64,000 nt of DNA. Origin: an uncultured Cloacibacillus sp. Its GTDB lineage: Bacteria > Synergistota > Synergistia > Synergistales > Synergistaceae. The notes beneath the pieces were generated by a model. It was not told the DNA's origin. It saw only the letters and a list, made by a program, of their open reading frames with translations, and did not search any database. The stretch lies in assembly GCA_900545755.1 (NCBI GenBank), contig URAG01000001.1, positions 7,136 through 71,135 of the forward strand. Reading direction: 5' to 3'. A program made the position numbers and the translations under genes. Positions within the stretch are counted from its first letter, which is position 1. The number at the start of each line of letters is the position of its first letter. Shown here one piece after another: positions 26,424 through 34,582 of the stretch.

Positions 26424-29400
26424 TTAAGCCGCGCCGAAATATTTTTCGAAAAACTTTTTGAGCTTTTCTATAAGCGCCTCGCGCAGCTTCGCGCGCCCGC
26501 CTTTGCCGCCGCCTCCGAAGAGCGGGGCGGGCGGCATGATTTTATCTATATCCGTTCCGGTCGTGCGCAGTTCCCCGTCTTTCAGCGCCTGCTCGATAAA
26601 TCGGCGCGCGGGCTCCGGCTTGAGCCTCTCTTCCGCAATCAGCGCCTCAATGTCCTTTTCACGGCTCTCGCGCACGTACTCGCGCCAGCCTTCGTCCACA
26701 GAATCGAAGAAGTTCACGCGCGCTATGAAGCCCTCTATCAATTCGCGCTTGCTGCGCAGCTCCATACTTGCGTTCACGGCCTTCTCTATCGAGACTAGGA
26801 TCTCCTTATCCTTGCAGTTCGCCGCGTGGTACTTAGCGACGAGCATCAGAATATAGTCTATGTTGACCTCGACCTGCTTCACAAGTTCAAGCTCGAACAC
26901 AATATCGTCGTTGATGTCCTCTTTATCCGCCTTGTCGCGCGGGCGCAGTTCGTTGTACAGGTCTATATAGCGGCTCTGGTAATCCTGAAAATCGCGCGCG
27001 CTCAATATCTCGTCGCCCTCAAACTCGTCGAATGCGGAAAGTATGTTCCTAATCCGCAGAATCGCGCCGTATAGCTCGATGAAGGCTTTTTTATTATCCT
27101 CGCCTGTCAGCTCCCCGCCGAGCGGGAAGAGGTTTTGCAGCTCTTCTATAAGCTCAGCGTAGCCGGGTTTGTGCGCGCCGTTCTCGTCGTAGCCTTCGTA
27201 ATAGTCCTTATAGCTCTTCATCAGCACTACGCCGCCGGCCTCTTTGTCGCCGAAGAGGGCTATCGCTTCGTCCGTCTCCTGCTTCAAATCGCGGAAGCAG
27301 ACGATGTTGCCGAAGGTCTTGACGGAGTTCAAAATCCTGTTCGTCCGCGAGTATGCCTGTATCAGCCCATGCTGGCGCAGGTTCTTATCCACCCACAGCG
27401 TGTTCAGCGTCTTCGCGTCAAACCCAGTCAGGAACATATTGACGACTATCAGAATATCGATTTCGCGTTTTTTCATACGCTTCGACAGGTCTTTGTAATA
27501 TCCCTCAAACTTATCGGCGCTTGTGCTGAATGTCTGCTTGAACAGTTCGTTGTAGTCCTGTATCGCTCCGTCAAGGAAATCGCGCGAGCTTGCGTCGAGG
27601 CTGTCCGGCTCGAAATTTTCGTCCGGCAGCAGACCTTCCGGCTCCGCCTCGTTCGGAGCGAAGCTGAATATGGTAGCGACGCGAAGCGCGCTTCTGCGCT
27701 CCGCAAGCTGGCGCTTGAACTCGCGGTAATACTTTATCGCCATAGGGATGGAGCTCGCGGCGAATATGGAGTTGAAGCCGTCGACCCTGCGCTTTTCGTG
27801 CAGGTAGAAATTTCCGCGTTTCGTCTTTCTGTCGAAATTATCCAGGACGTAGGAGACGACCTCGCGTACGCGCTCCGGCGCGTCCAGCGCGCGCTCCTCG
27901 TCGATCGCGCGCACCTGCTCGTCCACGACGCCGTCAGCCATTTTTATAGTGTTCACGTAGTCTATGCGGAAAGGCAGGACGTTGCCGTCGTTGATTGCGT
28001 CCACGATAGTGTATGTGTGCAGCTTGTCGCCGAAAATCTGCGCCGTCGTTAGCGCCGTGGCCCCGCCCACGGCGTTTACGGAAAATATCGGCGTACCGGT
28101 GAAGCCGAAGAGATGATAGTTCCTGAAAAACTTAACGATGCGCGCGTGCATGTCGCCAAACTGCGAGCGGTGGCACTCGTCGAAGATAATCACGACGCGC
28201 CTGCTGTAGACCTCGTGCTTCCTGTTCTTCGAGATGAAGCGGTCGAGCTTCTGTATCGTCGTCACTATTATCCTCGCGTTCTGGTCTTCGAGCTGCCTTT
28301 GCAGGACTGCCGTGCTCGTGTTGCCGTTCGCCGCACCCTTCTCAAAACGGTCGTATTCCTTCATCGTCTGATAGTCGAGGTCTTTTCTGTCCACGACGAA
28401 AAGCACCTTGTCGACATAATCAAGCTGCGAGGCGAGCAGCGCCGTCTTAAAGCTCGTCAGCGTCTTGCCGGAGCCGGTAGTGTGCCAGATGTAGCCTCCT
28501 GCTTTCACAGTCCCAGCGTATTTATAATTGTTCGCCAGCTCTATCCTGTTCAGGATGCGTTCGGTCGCCGCTATCTGATAAGGGCGCATGACCATCAGCT
28601 CGCGGTCCGAACCGCCCTCCGTTGACGGAGCGGTAAAGACGCAGTAGCACGTCAGGATATTCAGCAGAGTGTGGCGCGCGAAGAAGGTGCGCGTGAAATC
28701 CGTAAGGTCGGCGATTACCTTATTGCGCGCGTCGGCCCAGCAGCTCGTGAACTCGAAGCCTCCCCCCGCGCCTCCGTTCCGCCTGCGTCCGCCGCCCAGC
28801 GCGCGCGTCGTGTTCGAATAATACTTTGTGTGAGTGCCGTTGCTGATTACGAAAATCTGCACGTAGTCGTACAGCCCTGCGCCTCCCCAGAAACTTTCGC
28901 GCCCGTAGCGCGCAATCTGGTTGAACGCCTCGCGCAGAGCGACGCCGCGCCGTTTCAGCTCCACGTGGACGAGCGGCAGGCCGTTGACGAGTATCGTAAC
29001 GTCGTAGCGCGTCTCGCGCCGCCCGCCGTGTTCCTCGTACTGGTTGATGACCTGGAGGCTGTTGTTGTGTATGCGCTTCTTGTCTATCAGCATGACGTTC
29101 ACAGTCTCCCCGCCGTCGCGCGCGAACGCCTGCACGTGGTCCTCCTGAATCAGCCGTGTCTTTTCGAGCGCGCCCTTGTTCGCGGGCGCTATAACGCCGT
29201 CGAAAAAGCGTTTCCACTCCGAATCCGAAAAACATATATTGTTAAGCCGTTCAAGCTGCACGCGCAGGTTCGCGACGAGCGCGGCCTCCTCCTTCACATC
29301 GAGATAATCGTAGCCCTGCGCCTCAAGCCGCAGGATAAAATCGCGCTCAAGCTCCGCTTCGCTCTGGTACGCCGAGGCGACGCGGCTTTCGGGTACATAT

Positions 29401-29453
29401 TCGGCGACGACGGTAGCCTCGTCGGTCTCCGCCACGATGTTGTACGTGCTCAA
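26424..29453 (-). CDS. hsdR: type I restriction enzyme, R (motor and nuclease) subunit
   Basis: 1009-aa HsdR. The N-terminal nuclease domain contains PLVHVELKRRGVALREAFNQ (PD-(D/E)xK-like ExK). The SF2 translocase motifs follow: WHTTGSGKTLTSFKTALL (motif I), VIIFDECHRSQFGD (motif II), FGFTGTPIF (motif III), VNMFLTGFDAKTLNTL and a C-terminal coiled-coil-rich region. It cleaves unmodified DNA after ATP-driven translocation in complex with HsdM and HsdS. Its ATG overlaps the hsdS stop by 4 nt (ATGA), so it is made together with HsdS. It is intact. Confidence 0.95.
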   Translation of the reverse strand: MSTYNIVAETDEATVVAEYVPESRVASAYQSEAELERDFILRLEAQGYDYLDVKEEAALVANLRVQLERLNNICFSDSEWKRFFDGVIAPANKGALEKTRLIQEDHVQAFARDGGETVNVMLIDKKRIHNNSLQVINQYEEHGGRRETRYDVTILVNGLPLVHVELKRRGVALREAFNQIARYGRESFWGGAGLYDYVQIFVISNGTHTKYYSNTTRALGGGRRRNGGAGGGFEFTSCWADARNKVIADLTDFTRTFFARHTLLNILTCYCVFTAPSTEGGSDRELMVMRPYQIAATERILNRIELANNYKYAGTVKAGGYIWHTTGSGKTLTSFKTALLASQLDYVDKVLFVVDRKDLDYQTMKEYDRFEKGAANGNTSTAVLQRQLEDQNARIIVTTIQKLDRFISKNRKHEVYSRRVVIIFDECHRSQFGDMHARIVKFFRNYHLFGFTGTPIFSVNAVGGATALTTAQIFGDKLHTYTIVDAINDGNVLPFRIDYVNTIKMADGVVDEQVRAIDEERALDAPERVREVVSYVLDNFDRKTKRGNFYLHEKRRVDGFNSIFAASSIPMAIKYYREFKRQLAERRSALRVATIFSFAPNEAEPEGLLPDENFEPDSLDASSRDFLDGAIQDYNELFKQTFSTSADKFEGYYKDLSKRMKKREIDILIVVNMFLTGFDAKTLNTLWVDKNLRQHGLIQAYSRTNRILNSVKTFGNIVCFRDLKQETDEAIALFGDKEAGGVVLMKSYKDYYEGYDENGAHKPGYAELIEELQNLFPLGGELTGEDNKKAFIELYGAILRIRNILSAFDEFEGDEILSARDFQDYQSRYIDLYNELRPRDKADKEDINDDIVFELELVKQVEVNIDYILMLVAKYHAANCKDKEILVSIEKAVNASMELRSKRELIEGFIARVNFFDSVDEGWREYVRESREKDIEALIAEERLKPEPARRFIEQALKDGELRTTGTDIDKIMPPAPLFGGGGKGGRAKLREALIEKLKKFFEKYFGAA

Positions 29454-30733
29454 CTCTCCGCCTCCTTAAAGTTCAAGAGCCTGTCGCGGTAATATTCGTA
29501 CTGCTTGCGCCGCGCCGCGATCTCCGCGGGAAGCCCGCTCGAAATGTCGGAGACGAGCGCGCTGAATTTGTCGAGGATGGAGACGATGCGCCGTTGTTCG
29601 TCGAGCGGCGGGACGGGAAACAAAAATTTACCGAAGCGCGTCATATCGACGGATGGAAAACTTGATACGTGCGTATTATTCAGGCACCACTCGTCAAGTT
29701 TGAAGCAATAATAATATACGAACTTTGGCAGCAACATATCTTTATACTTGTCTTTCACCGTCAGACAGGTAAATCTCTGATTCGCAAGAAAATCAACTGT
29801 AATCAGCGCGTGCGCACCTACCGTCGCTGATGTTGCAACAATTACTGTGCCAGCAGGGAACAAACCGCCTTTTACTGCTTCGGGCGTAACGTGTCGTGAA
29901 GCATCTGACAATATGCCGCCATTATCTCTTATATCGTCCATGCGAAACCAAGGAATGTTTCCGAAGTTCCAAAAACTGGCGTTAGACGTAGAAGGCGTAT
30001 AACCATTTTTCATATTAAACAACTCACTCAACATCAACCATCTAACTCTTGATGACGCAGAGTTTGCTTGTTTGCTTGTTTGCTTGTTTGCTAAAGCGTA
30101 AGCCGAAGCGTCGTCGAATGTCAAGAGCTTATCGCGGTAAAATTCATACTGCTTCCTTCTTGCTTCTAGTTCCGCTTCTAGTTCCGCTTCTAGTTCCCTG
30201 AACCTGTCGAGTATGCAAACAATCTCTCTCTGTATGTCAAGCGGAGGGAGCGGGATTTTTATTTCTTTAATCGCCGGAACACTAAAATGTACTACTTTGC
30301 TTTTGACGCGCCCCTTACTTTTTTGCTTTTGTGCGTCAAGCGTCGAAAGCGCGTAAGCTATATATTTGGGGTCTTGGTTATGTCTTAGAACAACGATATC
30401 TCCGCCGGCCAGACATTTTTCATTTCCAACGTAAGCGCACGATTTGGCTATCTCCTCTACGCTCTCGCCAGTAATCGCAAAAAGTACGTCGCCGTGTTCA
30501 AAATATTTCTTGTTCGGAATTTCATCGGCGTTTGTATGAGAAACGCATTTGTCAAACCACACGCCATAAGTCGTGTATATTTCCCCATAACGCACGCACG
30601 GTGTGCCTTTATCGCACACCTGCTCACGCGTAATTCCAGCCCCCCGATATATGTCTACAGCAATTTCTCCAAGCGTCTTATACTCCACACCCTCCGGACA
30701 AAGCCGCGTAATCATTTCGTCTATCTTATTCAT
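29450..30733 (-). CDS. hsdS: type I restriction specificity subunit with two kinds of internal repeat
   Basis: 427-aa HsdS. Target recognition domain 1 is about 15-160 and domain 2 about 230-375. Each is followed by a conserved spacer helix of matching sequence: PPLDIQREIVCILDRF..ARRKQYEFYRDKLLTF (163-206) and PPLDEQRRIVSILDKF..ARRKQYEYYRDRLLNF (near the C-terminus). The first spacer contains ELEA three times (180-191), encoded by three identical 12-bp units. Just after it, an 8-bp unit repeated almost four times encodes ANKQTSKQAN (215-224). Gain or loss of 8-bp units would truncate the protein before domain 2. The recognition domains are AT-richer than flanking genes. Overlaps hsdR by 4 nt; starts 4 nt after hsdM. 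Confidence 0.95.
   Translation of the reverse strand: MNKIDEMITRLCPEGVEYKTLGEIAVDIYRGAGITREQVCDKGTPCVRYGEIYTTYGVWFDKCVSHTNADEIPNKKYFEHGDVLFAITGESVEEIAKSCAYVGNEKCLAGGDIVVLRHNQDPKYIAYALSTLDAQKQKSKGRVKSKVVHFSVPAIKEIKIPLPPLDIQREIVCILDRFRELEAELEAELEARRKQYEFYRDKLLTFDDASAYALANKQTSKQANSASSRVRWLMLSELFNMKNGYTPSTSNASFWNFGNIPWFRMDDIRDNGGILSDASRHVTPEAVKGGLFPAGTVIVATSATVGAHALITVDFLANQRFTCLTVKDKYKDMLLPKFVYYYCFKLDEWCLNNTHVSSFPSVDMTRFGKFLFPVPPLDEQRRIVSILDKFSALVSDISSGLPAEIAARRKQYEYYRDRLLNFKEAES
30063..30092. repeat. 8-bp tandem repeat inside hsdS (about 3.75 units)
   Basis: TTTGCTTG occurs three times perfectly from 30063 and continues with TTTGCT. The unit length is not a multiple of three. In both shifted frames a stop codon follows within about 7-10 codons past the tract (TAG and TGA in the respective frames), so slipped-strand changes would switch between full-length and half-length HsdS. 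Confidence 0.9.
30162..30197. repeat. 12-bp tandem repeat inside hsdS (3 units)
   Basis: GCTTCTAGTTCC three times without a mismatch, encoding (ELEA)3 in the central spacer helix. Unit-number changes keep the frame and would lengthen or shorten the helix by four residues. Confidence 0.92.
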
Positions 30734-30736
30734 ACG

Positions 30737-32299
30737 CTACGCCTCAAGCTCCGCTACTATTTTGTCTATCTCTTCGCGCAGTCTGTTTTCGCGCGCGACT
30801 ATTTCCGCTATTTCGGCGTTGAGCTTCACGATGTCCACCGCCTCGCGTTTGTCCTCCTGCTCGACGTACGTGCTGACCGAAAGGTTGTAGTCCTGCTCCG
30901 CTATCTTTTCGTTGGGGACGAGAGCCGCGGAATACCGCGCGCCCTCGCGCGCTTCGTAGAGCGCAAGGATATGCGCTATGTTCTCCTGCGTCAGCTTGTT
31001 GCTGTTCGTCGCCTTGACGAATTCGCGCGAGCCGTCGATGAAGAGCGTCGCGTCGCCGCGCTTGTTTTTGCGCAGCACCATTATGCAGGTCGCTATCGAG
31101 GTGCCGTAGAAGAGGTTGCCCGGGAGCTGTATCACAGCGTCGATGAAGTTGTTGTCTATCAGGTATTTGCGTATCTTGCGCTCAGCGCCGCCGCGGTAGA
31201 GGATGCCTGGAAAGCAGACTATCGCCGCCGCGCCGCTCGGCGCGAGCCACGCGAGGCAGTGCATGACGAAGGCGAGATCCGCCTTGGATTTCGGCGCGAG
31301 GACGCCGGCCGGAGAGAAGCGCGGGTCGCTGATGAGCAGCGGGTTGCCGTCGCCGTCCCATTTTATCGAATAGGGCGGATTTGAGACTATCGCCTCGAAG
31401 GGCTCGTCATCCCAGTGCTGCGGGTCTGTCAGCGTGTCGCCGTGCGCTATGTCGAATTTGTCGTAGCCGACGTCGTGCAGGAACATATTTATGCGGCAGA
31501 GGTTGTAGGTGGTTATGTTTATCTCCTGTCCGAAGAAGCCCTGACGCACCTTGTCGCGCCCGAGGATTTTCGCGAATTTGAGGAGCAGCGAGCCGGAGCC
31601 ACATGCGGGGTCGTAGACTTTGTTGACCTCCGTGCGTCCGACAAGCGTCAGCCGCGTCAGAAGTTCTGACACTTCCTGCGGCGTGAAGAATTCGCCGCCG
31701 CTTTTGCCCGCGTTGCCCGCGTACATGCCCATGAGATATTCGTATGCGTCGCCGAATGCGTCTATGGCGTTGTCCCGATAATCCCCGAGCTTCATCTCGC
31801 CGACCTTGCCGAGCAGCTTCGCGAGCCGTTCGTTGCGTTTCGCTACCGTAGGGCCGAGCTTCGAACTGTTCACGTCGAAGTCGTCGAAAAGGCCCTTCAC
31901 GTTGGCCTCGCTCGGCGTGCCCTGCGCCGAGGATTCTATGTCGCGGAACACACGTTCGAGCGTTATGTTGAGGTTTTCGTCGTCCGCGGCGCGGCGGCTG
32001 ACGTTTTCAAATAGCTCGCTGGGCGCGATGAAGAAGCCTTTAGTCTCGACTATGTAGTCGCGCGCGCTTTCAGCCTCTTCGTCAGGGAGCGCTGCGTAGT
32101 CGAAATTTTCTTCGCCTGCGTCGTGCTGTATCTTGTTTATGTAGTTTGTGAGGTTTTCCGAAATGTAGCGGTAGAAGAGCGCGCCGAGGACGTACTGTTT
32201 GAAGTCCCAGCCGTCTACGCTGCCGCGCAGGTCGTCGGCTATGTTCCATATCGTGCGGTGAAGCTCCGCGCGTTCCTGTTCTTTTCTGTTGTCGGTCAT
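30737..32299 (-). CDS. hsdM: type I restriction-modification DNA methyltransferase (N6-adenine)
   Basis: 520-aa HsdM. The N-terminal HsdM_N helical domain (TIWNIADDLRGSVDGWDFKQYVLGALFYRY) is followed by the methylase: SAM motif DPACGSGSLLLKFAK and catalytic IVSNPPYSIKW. The C-terminus is a coiled coil (VKLNAEIAEIVARENRLREEIDKIVAELEA) that likely contacts HsdS. It is first in the hsdM-hsdS-hsdR transcription unit, 4 nt before hsdS. Confidence 0.95.
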   Translation of the reverse strand: MTDNRKEQERAELHRTIWNIADDLRGSVDGWDFKQYVLGALFYRYISENLTNYINKIQHDAGEENFDYAALPDEEAESARDYIVETKGFFIAPSELFENVSRRAADDENLNITLERVFRDIESSAQGTPSEANVKGLFDDFDVNSSKLGPTVAKRNERLAKLLGKVGEMKLGDYRDNAIDAFGDAYEYLMGMYAGNAGKSGGEFFTPQEVSELLTRLTLVGRTEVNKVYDPACGSGSLLLKFAKILGRDKVRQGFFGQEINITTYNLCRINMFLHDVGYDKFDIAHGDTLTDPQHWDDEPFEAIVSNPPYSIKWDGDGNPLLISDPRFSPAGVLAPKSKADLAFVMHCLAWLAPSGAAAIVCFPGILYRGGAERKIRKYLIDNNFIDAVIQLPGNLFYGTSIATCIMVLRKNKRGDATLFIDGSREFVKATNSNKLTQENIAHILALYEAREGARYSAALVPNEKIAEQDYNLSVSTYVEQEDKREAVDIVKLNAEIAEIVARENRLREEIDKIVAELEA

Positions 32300-32425
32300 T
32301 GACGCCCGTCCCTTCGGTGAGTTGTGCCTATGTATGCGTTTGTGCGAGAATCGTCGGTTTTTATTTTATCACAGCGGCGCGCGCGTCGGGACGGAGGCGT
32401 AAAGCGCGCTACGGCGCGGAATACG

Positions 32426-32460
32426 AAAAGAGCCCAGAGGCTTTCGCCTTCGGGCTCTTC
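32426..32460 (-). terminator. terminator of the propionate (methylmalonyl-CoA) operon
   Basis: AAGAGCCC (32428-32435) pairs with GGGCTCTT (32452-32459); an inner stem is capped by a GAAA tetraloop on the minus strand, followed by TTTTCG. About 26 nt past the decarboxylase beta-subunit stop. Confidence 0.8.
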
Positions 32461-32485
32461 GTTTGTCGTTGGACTGTCGTCCGCG

Positions 32486-33610
32486 CTATTTGCTGAGAAG
32501 CGTGAGCATCGCGCCCGCCGCGACGGCGGTTCCGATGACTCCGGCGACGTTCGGCCCCATCGCGTGCATGAGGATGTAGGAGCCGGGGAATTCCTTCTGT
32601 ATGACCTTCTGGCAGACGCGCGCCGCCATCGGGACGGCGGAAACGCCAGCCGCGCCTATGACGGGGTTGATCTTTCCGCCGGAGAGGACTTTCATGACCT
32701 GTCCGAAGATGACTCCGCCCGCCGTGCTGAATACAAAGGCTATCAGGCCGAGGCAGATTATCTTAATCGTAGCGACGGTCAGGAAGGTTTCCGCCTGCAT
32801 GGTCGCGCCGACGGAGATGCCGAGGAATATCGTGGTCGCGTTGAGCACTTCGTTCTGAGCCGCAAGCGAGAGGCGGTCGGTGCATCCGCATTCGCGGAGC
32901 AGGTTCCCGAACATGAGCATCCCTATGAGCGGTACGGAGGCCGGAAGGACGAGGCCGCACGCTATCGTGGAGACGATCGGGAAGAGTATCCTCTCGGTGC
33001 GCGTAACGGGGCGGAGCTGCTGCATCTTTATGCTGCGGTCTTTATGCGTCGTGAGGAGCTTAATGACCGGCGGCTGGATGAGCGGGACGAGCGACATATA
33101 GCTGTACGCCGCGACGGCGACCGCCGGGAGTATGTCGCGCGCAAGCTTTGCGCAGAGGTAGATGGCTGTCGGGCCGTCGGCTCCGCCGATGATGCCTATA
33201 CCAGCGGCCTGCTGGATAGTGAAGCCCATGCACATCGCCCCGATGACGGCTATGAATACGCCGAGCTGCGCGGAAGCTCCGAGCAGGAAGGTTATCGGGT
33301 TGGCAAGCAACGGGCCGAAGTCGGTGAGAGCGCCTATACCCATGAATATGATGACGGGATAGATTTCATGGTCTATTCCGAATTTCACGAAGTAGAGGAA
33401 TCCGCCCGGATCGACTATGCCGGAGAGCGGCAGGTTGACGAGCAGGCAGCCGAAAGCTATCGGCATAAGGAGCAGAGGCTCAAACCCTTTAGCGATGGCG
33501 AGATAGAGCAGTATGAAGGCCACGAGAAGCATGACGAGCGTGGGCCCGTTAAGCGCTACGAAGCCGGACTGCTCGATAACGCCTTTCAGCGCTGTCAAGT
33601 AGAGTTCCAT
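32486..33610 (-). CDS. Na+-translocating decarboxylase beta subunit (OadB/MmdB/GcdB)
   Basis: 374-aa integral membrane protein that decarboxylates carboxybiotin and uses the energy to export Na+. The conserved GIGIIGGADGPTAIYLCAKLA carries the Asp essential in OadB, and IQPPVIKLLTTHKDR and GVSAVPMAARV are family blocks. It ends an operon with the carboxyltransferase, OadG-like and biotin-carrier genes, so the substrate is most likely methylmalonyl-CoA. It makes the step to propionyl-CoA an ion-pumping one. Confidence 0.93.
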   Translation of the reverse strand: MELYLTALKGVIEQSGFVALNGPTLVMLLVAFILLYLAIAKGFEPLLLMPIAFGCLLVNLPLSGIVDPGGFLYFVKFGIDHEIYPVIIFMGIGALTDFGPLLANPITFLLGASAQLGVFIAVIGAMCMGFTIQQAAGIGIIGGADGPTAIYLCAKLARDILPAVAVAAYSYMSLVPLIQPPVIKLLTTHKDRSIKMQQLRPVTRTERILFPIVSTIACGLVLPASVPLIGMLMFGNLLRECGCTDRLSLAAQNEVLNATTIFLGISVGATMQAETFLTVATIKIICLGLIAFVFSTAGGVIFGQVMKVLSGGKINPVIGAAGVSAVPMAARVCQKVIQKEFPGSYILMHAMGPNVAGVIGTAVAAGAMLTLLSK

Positions 33611-33681
33611 AAAAAGTTTTCCTCCCCAGGAAAAAACTTTAGAACGCTATTTCGTTGTTCGCTGCTAAGCTTCTCAGCTTA

Positions 33682-34110
33682 TTAAGCAACTACGATCAGC
33701 GCGTCGCCGGTGCTGACGGTGTCGCCTTCCTTGCAGCAGAGCTGCTGTACGGTTCCGGCTACGGTCGTGTAAATTTCGTTCTCCATCTTCATAGCTTCGA
33801 GGATGAGGACGAGCTGTCCCGCCGTTACGGCAGCGCCGGGCTGGACAAGGATCTTAAGGACTTTGCCAGGCATCGGAGCGCTGATGGTGCCTTCGCCTGC
33901 CGGAGCGGGAGCTGCGGGCGCGGGGGCCGGAGCAGGTGCAGGGGCGGGAGCCGGGGCGGGCGCAGGAGCCGGGGCGGGGGCCGCTACGGGAGCGGGCGCG
34001 GGTACGGGAGCCGGGGCCGCTACGGGCGCAGGAGCCGCTCCGGCGCCGAGCTCTTCAACATCTACATCGTATGCTTTTCCGTTTACCGTTACTCTGTATT
34101 TGCGTGACAT
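33682..34110 (-). CDS. biotin carrier subunit of the decarboxylase
   Basis: 142-aa protein. The N-terminal strand MSRKYRVTVNGKAYDVDVEEL is followed by a roughly 45-residue Ala/Pro linker (about 28-70) and a biotinyl domain with GTISAPMPGKVLKI and the biotinylation motif EAMKMEN near residues 107-113. It shuttles the carboxyl group between the alpha and beta subunits at the membrane surface. The linker is encoded by a repetitive GC-rich tract that could vary in length. Confidence 0.92.
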   Translation of the reverse strand: MSRKYRVTVNGKAYDVDVEELGAGAAPAPVAAPAPVPAPAPVAAPAPAPAPAPAPAPAPAPAPAPAAPAPAGEGTISAPMPGKVLKILVQPGAAVTAGQLVLILEAMKMENEIYTTVAGTVQQLCCKEGDTVSTGDALIVVA

Positions 34111-34152
34111 GAAAGAATACCTCCTAAGTTTTTTGTGGTTAGTTTCGAAGGC

Positions 34153-34563
34153 TTAGTAGAGGCCTTCGGTGTTCTGAAGCCGTCCGACGTTCTTCCACGC
34201 GGAAGAGGCGGGGACTTTGACCGGGCTGTAGGAAATTACGCGAGCCGCAGGGCCGCATGCAGCCGCGATTGCGGCTGTGATGACGGCGAGCAGTTCGTCG
34301 TCGGCTGCCGTCGCAGGCGCGGGCTGCGCTGCGGGAGCGGCGGCCTGGGCCTTTGCAGGAGCGGCAGGAGCCGCGGGCGCAGGAGCCGCTGGAGCGCTCT
34401 GCTTAGGCTTATGCATGCCGTCGATCGCTCCGCATACATGCTTCATTCCCATCATAACAAGCATAAGCCCGATGATGACTATGAAGACGATGCTGAAGGC
34501 GATGAACGACATGATGAGCCCGCCGGGCACCCCGACGAAGAATGAGCTGATAGGACCGTTCAT
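34153..34563 (-). CDS. OadG-like gamma/delta subunit
   Basis: 136-aa protein with one N-terminal transmembrane helix (about 15-40), an Ala/Pro-rich linker, and a C-terminal domain ending ARVISYSPVKVPASSAWKNVGRLQNTEGLY, a tail typical of OadG/MmdD-type subunits that hold the decarboxylase complex together. It lies between the alpha-subunit and biotin-carrier genes, the usual Veillonella/Propionigenium-like set. Confidence 0.82.
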   Translation of the reverse strand: MNGPISSFFVGVPGGLIMSFIAFSIVFIVIIGLMLVMMGMKHVCGAIDGMHKPKQSAPAAPAPAAPAAPAKAQAAAPAAQPAPATAADDELLAVITAAIAAACGPAARVISYSPVKVPASSAWKNVGRLQNTEGLY

Positions 34564-34582
34564 AGCTTCTCAGCCTCCCGCC

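Noticed and set aside
30063-30092. CRISPR or microsatellite outside a gene
   Set aside because: The tract is inside hsdS and has no spacers; it is treated as a coding simple-sequence repeat.
32324-33685. Long plus-strand open frame (about 450 codons) across the decarboxylase beta-subunit region
   Set aside because: It is antisense to a clearly recognised OadB-type gene, has no SD and gives a low-complexity charged protein; long antisense frames are expected in this GC-rich sequence.
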